Notes: a model not told the origin generated them from the sequence alone. A stretch of 64,000 bases of DNA from Heterohyrax brucei (GCA_028571685.1 CM053140.1:223839323-223903322), one strand, 5' to 3'. Counted from the stretch's first letter, positions 10,893 through 21,319 are shown. Made by a program: numbers and translations.

Positions 10893-11060
10893 TATGCATG
10901 AGCACAAGCTTTGGAGTAAAGAAATATAATGTAGGATGCAGCTGTACCGTTTACTATTTATATAGCCTTTGCTAAGTCCTCTTGGCATTTCTTATTGTTT
11001 CAATCTGGCTTAGAGTGATGATAATTAGCCTTCTACTTTATAATGCCACATGGTTATAGT
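10893..11060 (+). mobile_element. MIR SINE, plus
   Basis: gagcacaagctttggagtaa, then a degraded core and ttagagtgatgataattagcc, in the order of sense MIR. Diverged. Confidence 0.55.
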
Positions 11061-11469
11061 TCTGTCACAAAGAGTGATCCACCTTTAGATTCGGCCTACC
11101 TATGTAAAATCAACCCACCAGTTGTTTTAAAATGCCAGCCAGCCAAATATATGAGTTAAATTTCAAGCACACCATTGCATTCCAAACACAGAATTACCCT
11201 CTAAATTCAAGCTATTCTAACATAATCAAGTTTTGGAAGTTTGCTTTTGAAGATAATCTGAAGAAAAGGTGTTATTATAATGTAGTAATCTCAGTCTCTC
11301 CAGGACAAACTGTCATGGCAACCATTACCAAGGCAGTCTTCTAGGTTCCTTCTCCAAATTCATGATATTTTCCAGGGACCCAGCCCCTGTTTCTGACTTA
11401 TACACTGCTCCACTCACCCGGCCCAGATGAACAATAAAAAACATTTGACTAAATTAAGCTTCACTAATG
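11061..11469. other. Unassigned, no gene seen
   Basis: Unique DNA. A 70-codon plus frame (11132-11344) has no recognisable domain. Confidence 0.45.
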
Positions 11470-11479
11470 TGTACTCTAA

Positions 11480-11646
11480 TGAAACCCTGTTAGTATAGTG
11501 GGTTATAAGCTACATCTGCTAACCAAAAAGTCAGCCATTCAAATCCACCAGGTACTCCTTGGAAGCTCTACAGGGCAGTTCTGCTCTGACCTGTAGAGTC
11601 ACTGGCAGTGTTTTTTTTTTGTTGTTGTTGTTTTTGTTTTTTAATA
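11480..11646 (+). mobile_element. AfroSINE with 10-bp TSD
   Basis: Complete ~160-bp form: head gaaaccctgttagtatagtg, body ccaggtactccttggaag, tail with a T/G tract at 11610-11640. Flanked by tgtactctaa at 11470-11479 and 11647-11656, a clear TSD. Confidence 0.92.
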
Positions 11647-11656
11647 TGTACTCTAA

Positions 11657-11822
11657 AGGAGCTCTGCTGGCACAATGATTAAGTGCTCACCCAGAAACTT
11701 CTCAGGAGAAAAACCTGGTGGTCAGCTTCTATAAATATTACAACCAAAAACACTCTATTGTGCAGTTCTACTCCATCTCAATGAATCACTGTGACTTAGA
11801 ATGAACTCAATGTCACCCCCAA
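11657..11822 (+). mobile_element. AfroSINE, longer-type variant, tandem to previous
   Basis: A second SINE starts directly at the TSD of the previous one. It has the alternative middle module (ggagaaaaacctggtggtca then cttctataaatattacaacc) found in the longer subfamily, then cagttctactcc and tgacttagaatgaact. The head ggagctctgctggcacaatg is diverged. Confidence 0.85.
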
Positions 11823-12076
11823 ATAAAAACAAACGTGTAAGCACTGATACTCCTGTAATTCTTCCAGAAATATTTTCAAAGATGATGATGATTTTTATAA
11901 TCAGTAGGATTTTAAAAAATGTAACTTTTGTGACAATGTGTAGAGGTTATTTGGAGGAAGGATTCTCATCCCCTCAACAACCTATCCCAATTTAGGAGTC
12001 ATAGCTCTGCTAAGTTTTGTTTCTCTCTTTTTTTCTCTCTTTCTTTATCATCTAAACCTAAAGTACTGTAACATCT

Positions 12077-12225
12077 GTGTTGTTGTTAGGTACCATCAAA
12101 TTGGTCCTGACTGATAGCAACCCTATGAACAACAGAACTAAACGTTGCCTGGTTTTCAACCATGTCCACAATCATTTTTATGTTTAAGCCCATTGTCGTA
12201 GCTACTGTGTCAATCTATCGTAATG
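12077..12225 (-). mobile_element. RTE LINE 3' end, 5' truncated, minus
   Basis: Starts with gttgttgttaggtaccatca, the reverse complement of the RTE end, followed by accctatgaacaacagaact, gcctggttttcaaccatg and actgtgtcaatct. This is LINE-specific sequence not present in the SINEs. Only about 150 bp remains. Confidence 0.85.
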
Positions 12226-12490
12226 TCTGTAGCTTGCTTCAAATTCCATTGTATTGTTGTGGGTGTGGGTTAGTTTAAGCTGTGTTGTAGGCTTAATCAG
12301 TTTCCCTAGCCAGCTATTCACAAGCCATGGATTAGCTAACATTTTAACTACTTCCAAAGTTTCAGCTATTGTAATTTGGCCATTGAAGAAAGGAGCTTTG
12401 ATAGTAGTGTGATGAACTCTAGGAATGAATTTTCACTGGTAAAATTACTGGCATGTTAGTGGCTTAATAGATATTAGAAATGTGTGTTAT

Positions 12491-12645
12491 TGGAGCCCTA
12501 GGGGCACAGCAGGTAAGAGCTCAGGCTGTTAATCAGAATATCAGCAGTTTGGATGTAGCAGCTCCTCCTTGGAGACCATTTGGGAATAGTTCTACTCAGT
12601 TTCTGTGAATTGCAATCAACTCAACAGCAATGGGTTTGGTTTTTG
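12491..12645 (+). mobile_element. AfroSINE, diverged
   Basis: Head ggagccctaggggcacag, body ctcctccttggagacc, tail gcaatcaactcaacagcaat then gggtttggttttt. Full-length ~155 bp. Confidence 0.88.
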
Positions 12646-13075
12646 GGGTTTTGATGAAAATTGATACTGGATTGGCTATATTGCTCTAGAGCTACTCCTT
12701 ACCCTTGTATACAGGACATTTAAGTGTGTAGTGATGGCTGAAACTTGTGCCTGTAGGGATGATGTCTAAAACGTCTCTCTAAATGGTTCTATGTTGAGCC
12801 ATTGGTTAGGAAAATTGTGGATGCCTGATGCTGACTAGAATTTTGATTCTAGAATATTGTTAGTGTCAAATCATGTAAAAGAACTGAAGCTGGGAATTTA
12901 AGGAACTTACAAAATACATTTTACAAGCTGTTGTGTTTGCTTGGTAAGAGATGTTTATTTAATACAGCTAGTATTGACATTTATGGAAGAATGTAGTCTG
13001 TGTTTTTGCTTTCATTATAACTTACTGGTAAGATTATTAGGACATAGTTAACTTCAACCCTCATTAGCTGTTAAC
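12646..13075. other. Unassigned, no gene seen
   Basis: Unique AT-rich DNA with no recognised feature. Confidence 0.45.
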
Positions 13076-13240
13076 AGAAACACTGGTGTTGTAGTGGTTA
13101 AATGCCACATCTGCTAACCATGAGGTCGGCAGTTCAAAGCAGCCAGGTGCTTTTTGGAAACTCTGTGGGGCATTTCTACTCTGACCTGTAGGGTCTCTAG
13201 GAATTGAAATTGACTCTACCACGGTGGATTTGGTTTGTTT
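13076..13240 (+). mobile_element. AfroSINE
   Basis: Head gaaacactggtgttgtagtg, intact box-B-like gaggtcggcagttcaaagc, body ccaggtgctttttggaaac, tail with ggatttggtttg. Near full length. Confidence 0.9.
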
Positions 13241-14015
13241 TTTTAGGTATTAACACCTGTCATTTAAAACCAAATAGGCTTATATAAATAAGAAACACGC
13301 AGAATCTATAACCACTTTATATTAGTCTCCCTCTGCCTGTCTCACAATAGTTACAGCACTCCAGGGCAACATCAAGGGTTCAAGAAGCATATTAGACTCA
13401 TTCAACTAGGCCAAAAAGCCATATGACAATCTATAAATCAGATATTGTCCATAAAGAGACAGGTTACTGCAAAGCAAGTAAAGGGCAGGGGCTGTGGAGG
13501 GCATACTAAAACTAATGGAACAGCACAGGCAAACAGGAAACAAATGTGGCTGAAAAAAGCTCCATGAAAAGATCTTTTTGTGTGTGGTGGGGGAGGAGAT
13601 GCTGCTCAACTGACAGCTGAGCAGCAAAGAATGACTTCAGGACTCTTCAGATGAATGTCTTGCACATAGCACTTGTTCAGTCAGCCATCCCTGTGGTAGA
13701 GGCCTCAGTGACACCCACACAGTGGCTCCTCCCTTCAGAGCAGGAGTGATGTGGGATGTATTGTGTTTTCCAGGCAGCTAAGGTCAGTGAAGTACTTGCA
13801 CCTGTACCTGCACACACACATAACACATACACAGATACACACAACTGGTGCTGATCATTGGCATATCGTGTGCATTGGTCTGGGGCAAGCATACATGAAA
13901 CCTTGGAGGTCCCTTGCTACTGAAGATTAAACAAAGAATAAAGAGCCTCGCAAAAACTATACTAATGAATCAGCTCCTTATCGCCCCAGATAGCAAGATC
14001 TTCATACTCTGATGG
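13241..14015. other. Unassigned; short CA-rich tract
   Basis: Unique DNA without an exon signature. A CA-rich microsatellite-like stretch lies at 13809-13845. A string gaaaagatctttttgtg at 13566-13582 recurs inside the candidate LTR at about 14484. Confidence 0.45.
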
Positions 14016-14550
14016 TGTTATAGAAAAATGAAGAAGCGAACGACACCCAGGAGGAGGCAAGGGGCAGTTTATTACGTTGACAGGCCAAATGGGACCTCTG
14101 CAGGTTCCAACAAAATGGCCCTGAGTCAAGTTTCGAGCCACTAGTTATAGTGCAGTCGTGGTTGAGACAAATGGGGTGAGCGGGCGGGGTCGTGAGGAGG
14201 GGGCATCCTGCTAGGTGGGTGGGAGGCTTTGAAATGGGGATCATCTTTATCAGGCAGGTGTGAGATTTATCAAAGGGATGGGAAGAGGACCGAGTGGAGC
14301 AGGTTCCGGCGCACCTGCGGCAGGGACAGGAAGTGTTCTGCTGAGCAGGTGCCAGGCTTATCAAAGGAGAGTGTCCTTGTCTGGCGAGAGCTGCTGTGAA
14401 ATGAAGGGGGGTTAGGTGGGTGCAGGAACGGCAAGGGGGGGAAGGAAAATTTTTCAGTCTCTATATTAATGGAACCAGGTGAAGAAAAAGATCTTTTTGT
14501 GGGTTGTGGAATAGTTTTTGTGTTTTACCCACCACTACACAAATACATTC
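14016..14550 (-). mobile_element. Candidate solitary ERV LTR, minus
   Basis: A GC- and CpG-richer block set in AT-rich DNA. On the minus strand it ends with an AATAAA signal (reverse complement at 14068-14073) about 50 bp before a terminal CA at 14016-14017. A matching TG start would lie near 14550. The flanking 5-mers gatgg (14011-14015) and catgg (14551-14555) match at four of five bases. Total about 535 bp, a normal LTR length, with no gag/pol/env beside it. Both ends are provisional and the family is not recognised. A CpG-rich host regulatory element is the alternative. Confidence 0.4.
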
Positions 14551-15099
14551 CACATGGTGGCCTAGAATCTGATTTTCTAGGAATGAAATGGGGAATTTGA
14601 ATTCATAACAGCCCTCAAAGTGATTATTAAGTACAATAAAGTTTATGAACCAGAGGCTTCTGTGTTTACCTGAGAACTTGCTTGCAATTCTCTTCTGAAA
14701 GCCCCGGGTTTGAGTCAGTCTTCTTTGTCTTAGGGCCCTCCCCCTGCAGACAGAAAATTACACAGCATATGTGTTGCTATGTGAGTGAGAGTTGTTAGGG
14801 CTTTGGCAGCCAGATTCATCCAGAAGCTTTCACAGAAACGAACAACCACCATTGAGTCCTTAATCCCTGAGAGATAAAAAGGTGAGAGTTGGGAAAGAGG
14901 TGAGAGGAAAGAGGTGAGAGGAAAGGAGTGAGGGAAGTTTGGCAGGGGGATAAAGCAGAATCTGAAAAAGCTGTAAACATTTTTGCTTCTATAAAGTTGT
15001 GGCTTGAATTTACCTCTTATTGGCACACTGGTCCCCTGCTAAAGAGAGCAATCAAAAGGAATTCTTTAGACACCTGAGTTTTAGCAGAAGTGTGACTGC
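14551..15099. other. Unassigned; small 14-bp tandem repeat
   Basis: Unique DNA. At 14892-14934 a purine-rich 14-mer (ggaaagaggtgaga) is repeated about three times. The minus frame across it (14730-15026) looks fortuitous. Confidence 0.5.
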
Positions 15100-15140
15100 A
15101 TAAACTCACTGCCATCGAGTCAATTCGGAATTATAGCAGC
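15100..15140 (-). mobile_element. AfroSINE tail scrap, minus
   Basis: actcactgccatcgagtcaa followed by ttcggaattatagcagc, the end of the shared tail only. About 40 bp. Confidence 0.55.
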
Positions 15141-15804
15141 TTGGGTAAATCTGACCATACTGTTTATCACAAATACAATGGTTTTGAATGGACTTTGTGA
15201 GCACTGAATTCTAACAGAAAGATTTGGCATCAGAAGATGTTTTAGAAATGTAAACTCAAAAGAAGTTTTAGAAATGCAAAAATTAACTTCTTACTTAGTG
15301 GTCCTACAGACAAGAGGGTTTCCTGGGGAGATCTGTTAGACCGGAGCTTAAAACAGTACTGAAGCCAACACTTTGGGCAAAGATTGAGCTAGACTGTAAG
15401 ACATACAACGATGCTGGCAAAAAAAGTATGCTTTTTGGTTTAAATATGTATGTGAGGCTGTCTGAACAGCTTCTGTCCAGAGGCAAGATGAGAGGGTAGA
15501 GGTGGACAGGGGTTGGTTGAATGTGTGTAGGAAGTAGAGGATGGAAAGGAAGAGTGTACTATCACTGGATGGGGAGAGTAGTTATAGTTGCATAGCAGTC
15601 GGAGGCTGGGGGAGTGGTTGTACGGCAAATTGATCTGGACTGTAACTTTCACTTAATATAATTAACTTCTTATTTTTTAAGAATTGGCCAACATATCTAA
15701 AGCTCTCACCATCAGTGAAATGAAAAAAAAAAAGTATTTTTATGGAGTGAGAGAAAGGAATAGTATATGAGATTTTATACCAGGGCTCATTTTTATCAGC
15801 TAGC
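15141..15804. other. Unassigned, no gene seen
   Basis: Unique DNA. Near 15205-15275 there is a short imperfect duplication (agatgttttagaaatgtaaa versus aagaagttttagaaatgcaa). An A-run lies near 15723. Confidence 0.45.
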
Positions 15805-16204
15805 TGTTTTAGTCATCTAGTGCTGCTTTAACAGAGATACCACAAGTGGATGGCTTCAAAAAGAGAAATTTTATTTGTGACAGTCCAGTAACCTACAAGT
15901 TCAAATTCAGGGTGTCAGCTACAGGATAAAGTTTTCTCTGCTGGCGCTGAAGGAAAAGTCCTTGTCGTCAATATTCCCCCGGACAGGAAGCTTCTGAGGC
16001 ACAGGGACCCTAATACTTTCCAAAGGACACACTCAGCTCCAGGAACTGCTTTTGTTCTTGATGGTATGAGTCCCCAAATCACAGTTTGCCTTCCATTCTT
16101 TTTATATCTCAAGAGATTGCCTCAAGGCACAAAGCAAACCCAAGTTAAACACTGCACCATGGGAAGAGAACCCATCTACCCTCATTAACATCATAAAGGC
16201 AGGA

Positions 16205-16690
16205 ACGTGGAGGAATATCATACCATACAGGAGTTATTGACAAAGTTCCCTAGGGAATGCGCAGTCCAGGACAGTTTTTCCTGGCAGTCTATGATGCAAA
16301 TGTAACAGTTCTTCCTGGCAGTTGTGATGCAAATATAACAATTCCTCCTGGCAGTAATGCGGTGGCCATATGAAGCCTCAAACCCTGAATCAAGAACCAA
16401 GTCACTGCCCCCCCCTCCCATCTATGACATCATCCCCTGCTTTTGCAATAAAAGGCAACCCTGAGGTGTATACAGGGTCTTTCTCCACTCACAGAGACTG
16501 ACCAGTTCCCTCTTCGGAATGGACTTTCGCTTAATAAAACTTTTCTTCCATTTGCTGCTTTAAAAGTTCATTCCTCATGTACTTTGAGGGAGGGAAAGCC
16601 CAGCGTGCCGCCCCTGGGAAACCAGAATTACTAGCCTGATCTTTGGAACCTGAACCAGATCACTCAGGATCTGATCAGTTATAAAATCTC
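16205..16690 (+). mobile_element. ERV LTR nested in the MaLR LTR
   Basis: Sequence foreign to the host MaLR LTR. In plus orientation it has U3-like direct repeats with octamer motifs (16271-16354), a TATA-like aataaaagg (16447-16455) and an AATAAA (16533-16538) about 85 bp downstream, the spacing of a short-R retroviral LTR. 3' of it lies ctttgagggagggaaagccc and a GC-richer end. Exact termini and TSD are not resolved, so part of 16579-16690 may be internal sequence or another fragment. No coding region follows; probably a solo LTR. Confidence 0.65.
16271..16354 (+). promoter_or_regulatory. Triplicated U3 enhancer-like repeat with octamer sites
   Basis: Three units with 33-34-bp spacing begin at 16271, 16305 and 16338 and share cagttcttcctggcag-type cores. 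Units 1 and 2 each contain a perfect ATGCAAAT octamer (16294-16301 and 16327-16334), the POU/Oct factor consensus. Repeated U3 enhancers upstream of a TATA box are common in retroviral LTRs. Binding is inferred. Confidence 0.65.
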
Positions 16691-16750
16691 AACATTATGG
16701 GTCAGCCAAATTGCTACAGATATTTTGGGAACACAATTCTACTCATGACA

Positions 16751-17328
16751 TTAGCCATTGAGAAATATCAAGGACCTTAGAGATAAAGAGGGTTACAGGA
16801 CATAGAATCTCCTCGATAATCAGTATGAGCTTCAGGTGTGGTTACAGACAGTGTACTTCAAAATGGTCCCTAGTGCAGATGAAGATGAAACAAGTCCTAG
16901 GTAGAAGGTTAATTGGGGGGCATCAAGGAAAGAAGGCCAAGACACTGGGACAGAGACTAAACACAGATTTTCTAATTGCATAGTTTCTCTCCAGTCAGGG
17001 CTTCCTGCTGCTTCCACCTTACCGAAAACATACCTCTCAGAGTTGATCCTTTGTATATGGCTATTCTATCTATGTTTACAATGGGGCTGAAGATAGAAGA
17101 TCTGTGGCCTTTGCTTTAGGATTTGGCATCTTTAATGCAAAACGCCTGTGTGGGACAACGTGGTTGTAGCAATGAACAGGACCTAGCTTGGTACTGAAGA
17201 CTTCACAGTTTTATGGAATATCATACAAGCTGAAGAGATACACTTTCCCAGAGGATTCTAAGAGACTTGGGTTGGTCAAGAATTCTATAAAACTAATAAT
17301 GAGTTGAGGCAAGCACTGGTTGCTGTCA
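16751..17328. other. Unassigned between two MaLR LTRs
   Basis: About 580 bp between a minus- and a plus-oriented MaLR LTR. No gag/pol similarity recognised, and the opposite LTR orientations argue against a single provirus. Confidence 0.45.
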
Positions 17329-17333
17329 TGGGT

Positions 17334-17869
17334 TGAATTATGTCCCACAAAAAATGCTTGTAGCGATTTGGCTGGGCCATGATTCCTAGCATTCTGTAGT
17401 TGTTTTGTATTTTGTGATTATAATTTTCATAGATGCTGTAAATTCTAATCTCTGCCTGTTGTTAATAGGGCAAGACTGAATTAAAGAGGATAGGATGGAG
17501 CTGTAACACTTTTACGAAGATCACTTTTCTGCTTCAATGTAAAGGGAGCTTCCCTGGGTGTGGCTTGCACAACTTTCGTCTTGCAAGAGATAAAAGGAAA
17601 GGGAAATTAGCAGAGAGTTAGGGACTTCATACCGTCACAAAAGTAGTACCAGTAGCAGAGCCCATCCTTTGGACCTGAGCTTCCTGTGCTGAGATGTTCC
17701 CAAACCAAGGAAAGACTGATGACAGGGACCTTCCTCCAGAGCCAACAAAGAATAGATTTCTCTTTGTTGAAGCCATCCACCTATCTATTTACACAGATAC
17801 ATGCACATCCATGTTCATTGCAGCATTGTATCTATATCTCTGTTACAGCACCACTAAATGACTAAGACA
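17334..17869 (+). mobile_element. MaLR LTR with perfect 5-bp TSD
   Basis: Begins tgtcatgggttgaattatgt and ends aatgactaagaca. Flanked by gttgc on both sides (17329-17333 and 17870-17874), the expected 5-bp TSD. 536 bp, solo LTR. Near its 3' end a 42-bp piece of L1 sequence (17788-17829) is embedded. Confidence 0.9.
17788..17829 (+). repeat. L1 ORF2 fragment embedded in MaLR LTR
   Basis: gatacatgcacatccatgtt and the bases after it match the L1 segment at about 21660-21693 over 34 identical bases, with a few more bases upstream after a 4-base gap. The LTR sequence on either side resumes its normal order, and tatct occurs on both sides. It comes from inside L1 ORF2 and has no poly(A), so it is not an ordinary L1 insertion. 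Confidence 0.75.
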
Positions 17870-17874
17870 GTTGC

Positions 17875-18298
17875 TACGGAAGCACCAAGAAGGTGTAAGA
17901 TTCAACTTGAGTGTTTAAGGAAGACAGTCTCAAAGGGATAATGCTGAGCTAAGCCAGCTAAGAGAAGAAAGATGGGAAAGGCATTCCAAACATAAAGTAA
18001 GGCATGGGCAAAGAAACAGGCATGGAATGGAAATAGTGAGGAGAAAGGGTCTCTTGGCCTCTTGTTTTTAGTAAAGTACAAAACAGATAAGACGTGGAAG
18101 ATCAAAATTAAAAGGAAGAAGAGAAGTCTAGAGAGTCTTACATGTCGTGCTGAGAGATTTGGACATTGATAAGCAAAAGGGTGTCACTGAAAGAGAATGG
18201 AGTGGGAAGGTAACAAATAAGATTTATGCTTTTGATTGAGTATCTAAGTTGCAATGTAGAGGACATTTACTACATGGAAACTTAGGAAAAAGAAAAAA
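17875..18298. other. Unassigned, no gene seen
   Basis: A/G-rich unique DNA with no recognised feature. Confidence 0.45.
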
Positions 18299-18505
18299 AC
18301 TTTTGCCATCAAGTTGATTCCGACTCATGGCGAACCCATGTGTGTCAGAGTAAAACTATGCTCTTCAGAGTTTTCAATGGCTGTGATATTTTGGAAGTAG
18401 ATGGCCAGGCCTTCCTTCTGAGGTACTTCCAGGTAAGTCCAAACTTTCAACCTTTTGATTAGTGGTGAATGCCCAACCATTTGCACCAGCTGGGAACTCT
18501 TTACA
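18299..18505 (-). mobile_element. AfroSINE, ~200-bp form, minus
   Basis: Longer subfamily: tail gccatcaagttgattccgac, then catgtgtgtcagagtaaaac, a middle module with ttttcaatggctgtgatatt and ccaggccttccttctgaggt, and the head ending gaccatttgcaccagctggg-like. Complete. Confidence 0.88.
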
Positions 18506-18744
18506 TTAGAAATCCCTTAGGAAAACACTTGGGGATATAAGAATTAGGATAGACTACCATAGCATTGCTCTAAGTTGTAACTGACTTGACAGCTGTGGAT
18601 TTTTATTTTTAGTATTTACTGTTGAATTAACTATATACAGTGAGGCATATATGGGTGGTTACATGTCTGTAAAATCAGTTATGTTATATAGCACTTTGTT
18701 GCTTGGCTAACATCAGTCAGCAGGAGGAATCTATGATGTAACCA

Positions 18745-18895
18745 GGCATAATTATATCCATTTAACAGACAAGAAAATGAAGTCTTAAGAGATTAATGAT
18801 TTGCCCAAAATTGAATAAACAAGGAGAGATCATGTTAGGTCTACATACTAGATTTCTTCACTTCTGATCTTATATTTTTCTATGACTCTGTGTTT
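18745..18895 (-). mobile_element. MIR SINE, minus
   Basis: ttatatccatttaacagaca, agaaaatgaagtcttaagag and attaatgatttgcccaaaat follow the antisense MIR order. Diverged. Confidence 0.65.
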
Positions 18896-19034
18896 TTCAG
18901 CAGTACACTCTTCTAATCAGTTCACTGAACCCTTTAAAATTATCAGGGTGGGTGAGCTATAATAATCACTTTGTTACACCACAGAAAACAATGGGTGGGA
19001 AAAATGTTCCTAGCTGCGTAGACAGAATGTACAG

Positions 19035-19410
19035 AGTCCCTCATGCCTCAGTGACTTTGTAAATGCTGTTCCTCTGACTGGAACAGTTTTTTTACCCTGG
19101 GATGTTTTTCCTTGTGCTCCCTCTATCCTAACACCACTGACCGCTTTCTCCAGGAAGCCTTCCTGGGCCTCTAATGCTGGATTACCTGCTCTTCCTCTGC
19201 ATTCATAGCGTCCAAGGGCCATATTTATCATGTTTATCATGGCCCCTACACCATATTATAAATACCTGTTTACTGCTCTATCTTTCCTCACTAGACCACG
19301 AGCTCTTAAAGATAGATAATGGATCTCTTTCACTCTTTTATCCCCAGCTTCTGGCACAAGACTTGGCACACTAGAAGTACTCAGCAGCTGTTTGTTGGTT
19401 TGCATTTGTT
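19035..19410 (+). mobile_element. L2 LINE 3' end, plus
   Basis: Classic L2 3' end: gtaaatgctgttcctctgac, ccaggaagccttcctgggcc, then a run through cactagaccacgagctctta, tatccccagcttctggcaca and cactagaagtactcagcagc. Frames on both strands across it are chance. Confidence 0.85.
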
Positions 19411-20004
19411 GGATAATGTTTGCCGAAGGAGCTGTCTGCAATCTGCTGAGTTTAGAAATGAAATCTCTTCCCCAAGGAAAAAAAAAAATCCCTGCACATT
19501 GAACCAATCCTGTCTCTTATAAGCTCTAATCTCCTGTAGATGAATTATCACCAGAGCAGCTGTCTGAAAACACCTTTTCCTTATCTCATAGCACCATAGT
19601 AAGAGCCAGTTTACTTTAAGCAAATGACTTTTTTCTCCTATTTTTTTACTTGCAATTCTTTTTCCTTTCTATTTATTTGCCTACTGGCAGCAAGAAAAGA
19701 AAAATGACTCTGATATCTATATAAGTATCTGATATACAGCATCCAGTTAGCTATAAATTACATGCTAGGCACAGTTTGAATATCTAAAACTTGTTTGTTC
19801 TATTTTGGATTCTATTATGACAGAGAAAAGATGAAAGGATAAAAAGAAAAACATGTACCACATAGGCAGACTTAAAAGTGCAAACTTTAATTATTTCCAA
19901 GTCATTCTTCTAGTCCATGATCAGCACAAATTATTGAAAGAAATAAGACTTACACTAAAAAAACATGAAATTAGCTGCTATCTTCAGAAGTTAGTGCAAC
20001 CAGC
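19411..20004. other. Unassigned, no gene seen
   Basis: Unique AT-rich DNA with an A11 run near 19480. No recognised feature. Confidence 0.45.
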
Positions 20005-20095
20005 ATCCAGTTTGGTCCTGACCTTACCACTCTAACTGGCTATATGAACCCAGGCTAGGCATGTATTTTCTGTTCCTCAGTTTTGAAATCAAGAA
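20005..20095 (+). mobile_element. MIR fragment, plus
   Basis: ttggtcctgaccttaccact, ggctatatgaacccaggcta and gttcctcagttttgaaatca follow the sense MIR core order. Short and diverged. Confidence 0.55.
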
Positions 20096-20114
20096 TTGAA
20101 GCTAGATAAGGCTT

Positions 20115-20290
20115 GGCTGCTAACTGAAAGGTTTGCAGTTGGAGCCACTCAGTGATTCCATAGGAGAAGATATCTGGCAATCTGCTCCCAGAAAGATTAC
20201 GATCTAGGAAGCCGTGTGGAGACAGTTCTGCACTGTTACATGGGGTTACTATAAGTTGAAATCAAGTTGACAGCAACAATAATGGGGTCT
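20115..20290 (+). mobile_element. AfroSINE, longer-type variant
   Basis: Starts within the tRNA-like head (aggcttggctgctaactgaa), then gatatctggcaatctgctcc, cagttctgcactgttacatg, and tail ttgaaatcaagttgacagca. 5' truncated by about 20 bp. Confidence 0.85.
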
Positions 20291-20859
20291 TGAAAGATTC
20301 AAATCCATTTATTCTTTCCAGAATTCATCCTAACATATCTTTCTAGTTTGCTTTTCCACTAGCTATTTGGTGGGATCTCGTACTGAGTGACCACACTCAG
20401 GTCTAATCTCTCTTCATCAGACACACATGTTCTCCTCCCCGGTAATGGTCTGACAGTGTTTCCAACATGAATGTGCTTATGGTGACTTTTGTCTTATTTT
20501 GCTCCATGAAATGGAATATTTATGTTACACAGATAACCTATTCTGTGTTCAACTACCTTTTCCTCATGGATGATCCTTATTTTAAGAAAGTCCTTTACAA
20601 AAATGTAAATCAAGTTATTATTTTTAAAAAGAGTGAGGGAGGATTTACTTAAGGAGCCCTTGAAATAAAAGTACCTTTTAGTACACTTAAAATATTTGAT
20701 TTTTAAAATTAGCCTGATTTGTTACTTTCGATATTCACACAACTGTGAAGAATTATGAAGTGCATTCTAACAGCGCTTCATGAAAAATCCTCTAACATTT
20801 CCATTCCCAAGTGATAGGTAGATATTCCAGTTACTCTTCCATATCTGATAGGTATTAAC
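20291..20859. other. Unassigned, no gene seen
   Basis: AT-rich DNA. The 61-codon plus frame at 20467-20652 has no recognised domain or exon context. Confidence 0.45.
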
Positions 20860-21180
20860 TGCTAAAATACTTGCCTTCATGTCCACATCTCATAACTCAA
20901 AAACTTTCAGTGACCTTACGTAGTCATCAGGTCTCCCTCTTCAATCTGCTGTCAGCCTCCTTTCCAGATAGATCTTCCAATAATGCCCAGTTTTCTACCA
21001 AGCTTTATTGGTCCATGTTCCTACTTTTCCTTCCCACCTTCTGTCTTAGTTCACATCCCATTCTTCCTTTGTCTCAGCTCTGTACACATCTAAATGACAT
21101 AATACATGGGGTCACTGTCAGACTAATGCTAAGCATCCAGCAGACTCTCAATAAATGATGGACCTTAATTCACTCATTCA
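20860..21180 (+). mobile_element. L2-like LINE 3' region, plus
   Basis: C/T-rich stretch ending cagcagactctcaataaatg, with the overall order expected of a diverged L2 3' end (ccctcttcaatctgctgtca, gtctcagctctgtacaca). Weaker than the other L2 calls. Confidence 0.5.
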
Positions 21181-21319
21181 TTCATCATTTGTTCATTTGT
21201 TTATGCAAGTCTTACTCTGTGCTCTAAGCCACGCTTTGGTTACATTTTGGTAAAGAAGACCAGAGCTGGCTATATAACTTGCCAGGTATAGTACAAAATA
21301 AAAATATGGGCCACTTCAA

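Larger units (their letters stand above)
15805..16750 (-). mobile_element. MaLR (ERVL-type) LTR, minus, interrupted
   Basis: Starts tgttttagtcatctagtgct and ends acacaattctactcatgaca, the inverted TG...CA termini of the MaLR LTR also present at 17334 and 40758 in plus orientation. Flanking 5-mers ctagc and ttagc (four of five bases) fit the 5-bp TSD of ERVL elements. About 460 bp belongs to this LTR; the middle is occupied by the plus-strand LTR at 16205-16690. Confidence 0.85.

Noticed and set aside
13809-13845. Regulatory Z-DNA tract
   Set aside because: Short, interrupted CA stretch with no supporting context; ordinary microsatellite.
15805-17869. A single provirus bounded by the MaLR LTRs
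   Set aside because: The LTRs are in opposite orientation, each has its own flanking 5-mers, and no internal retroviral sequence lies between.
20467-20652. 61-codon plus-strand open frame
   Set aside because: No domain or conservation signal that can be judged; length expected by chance in AT-rich DNA.
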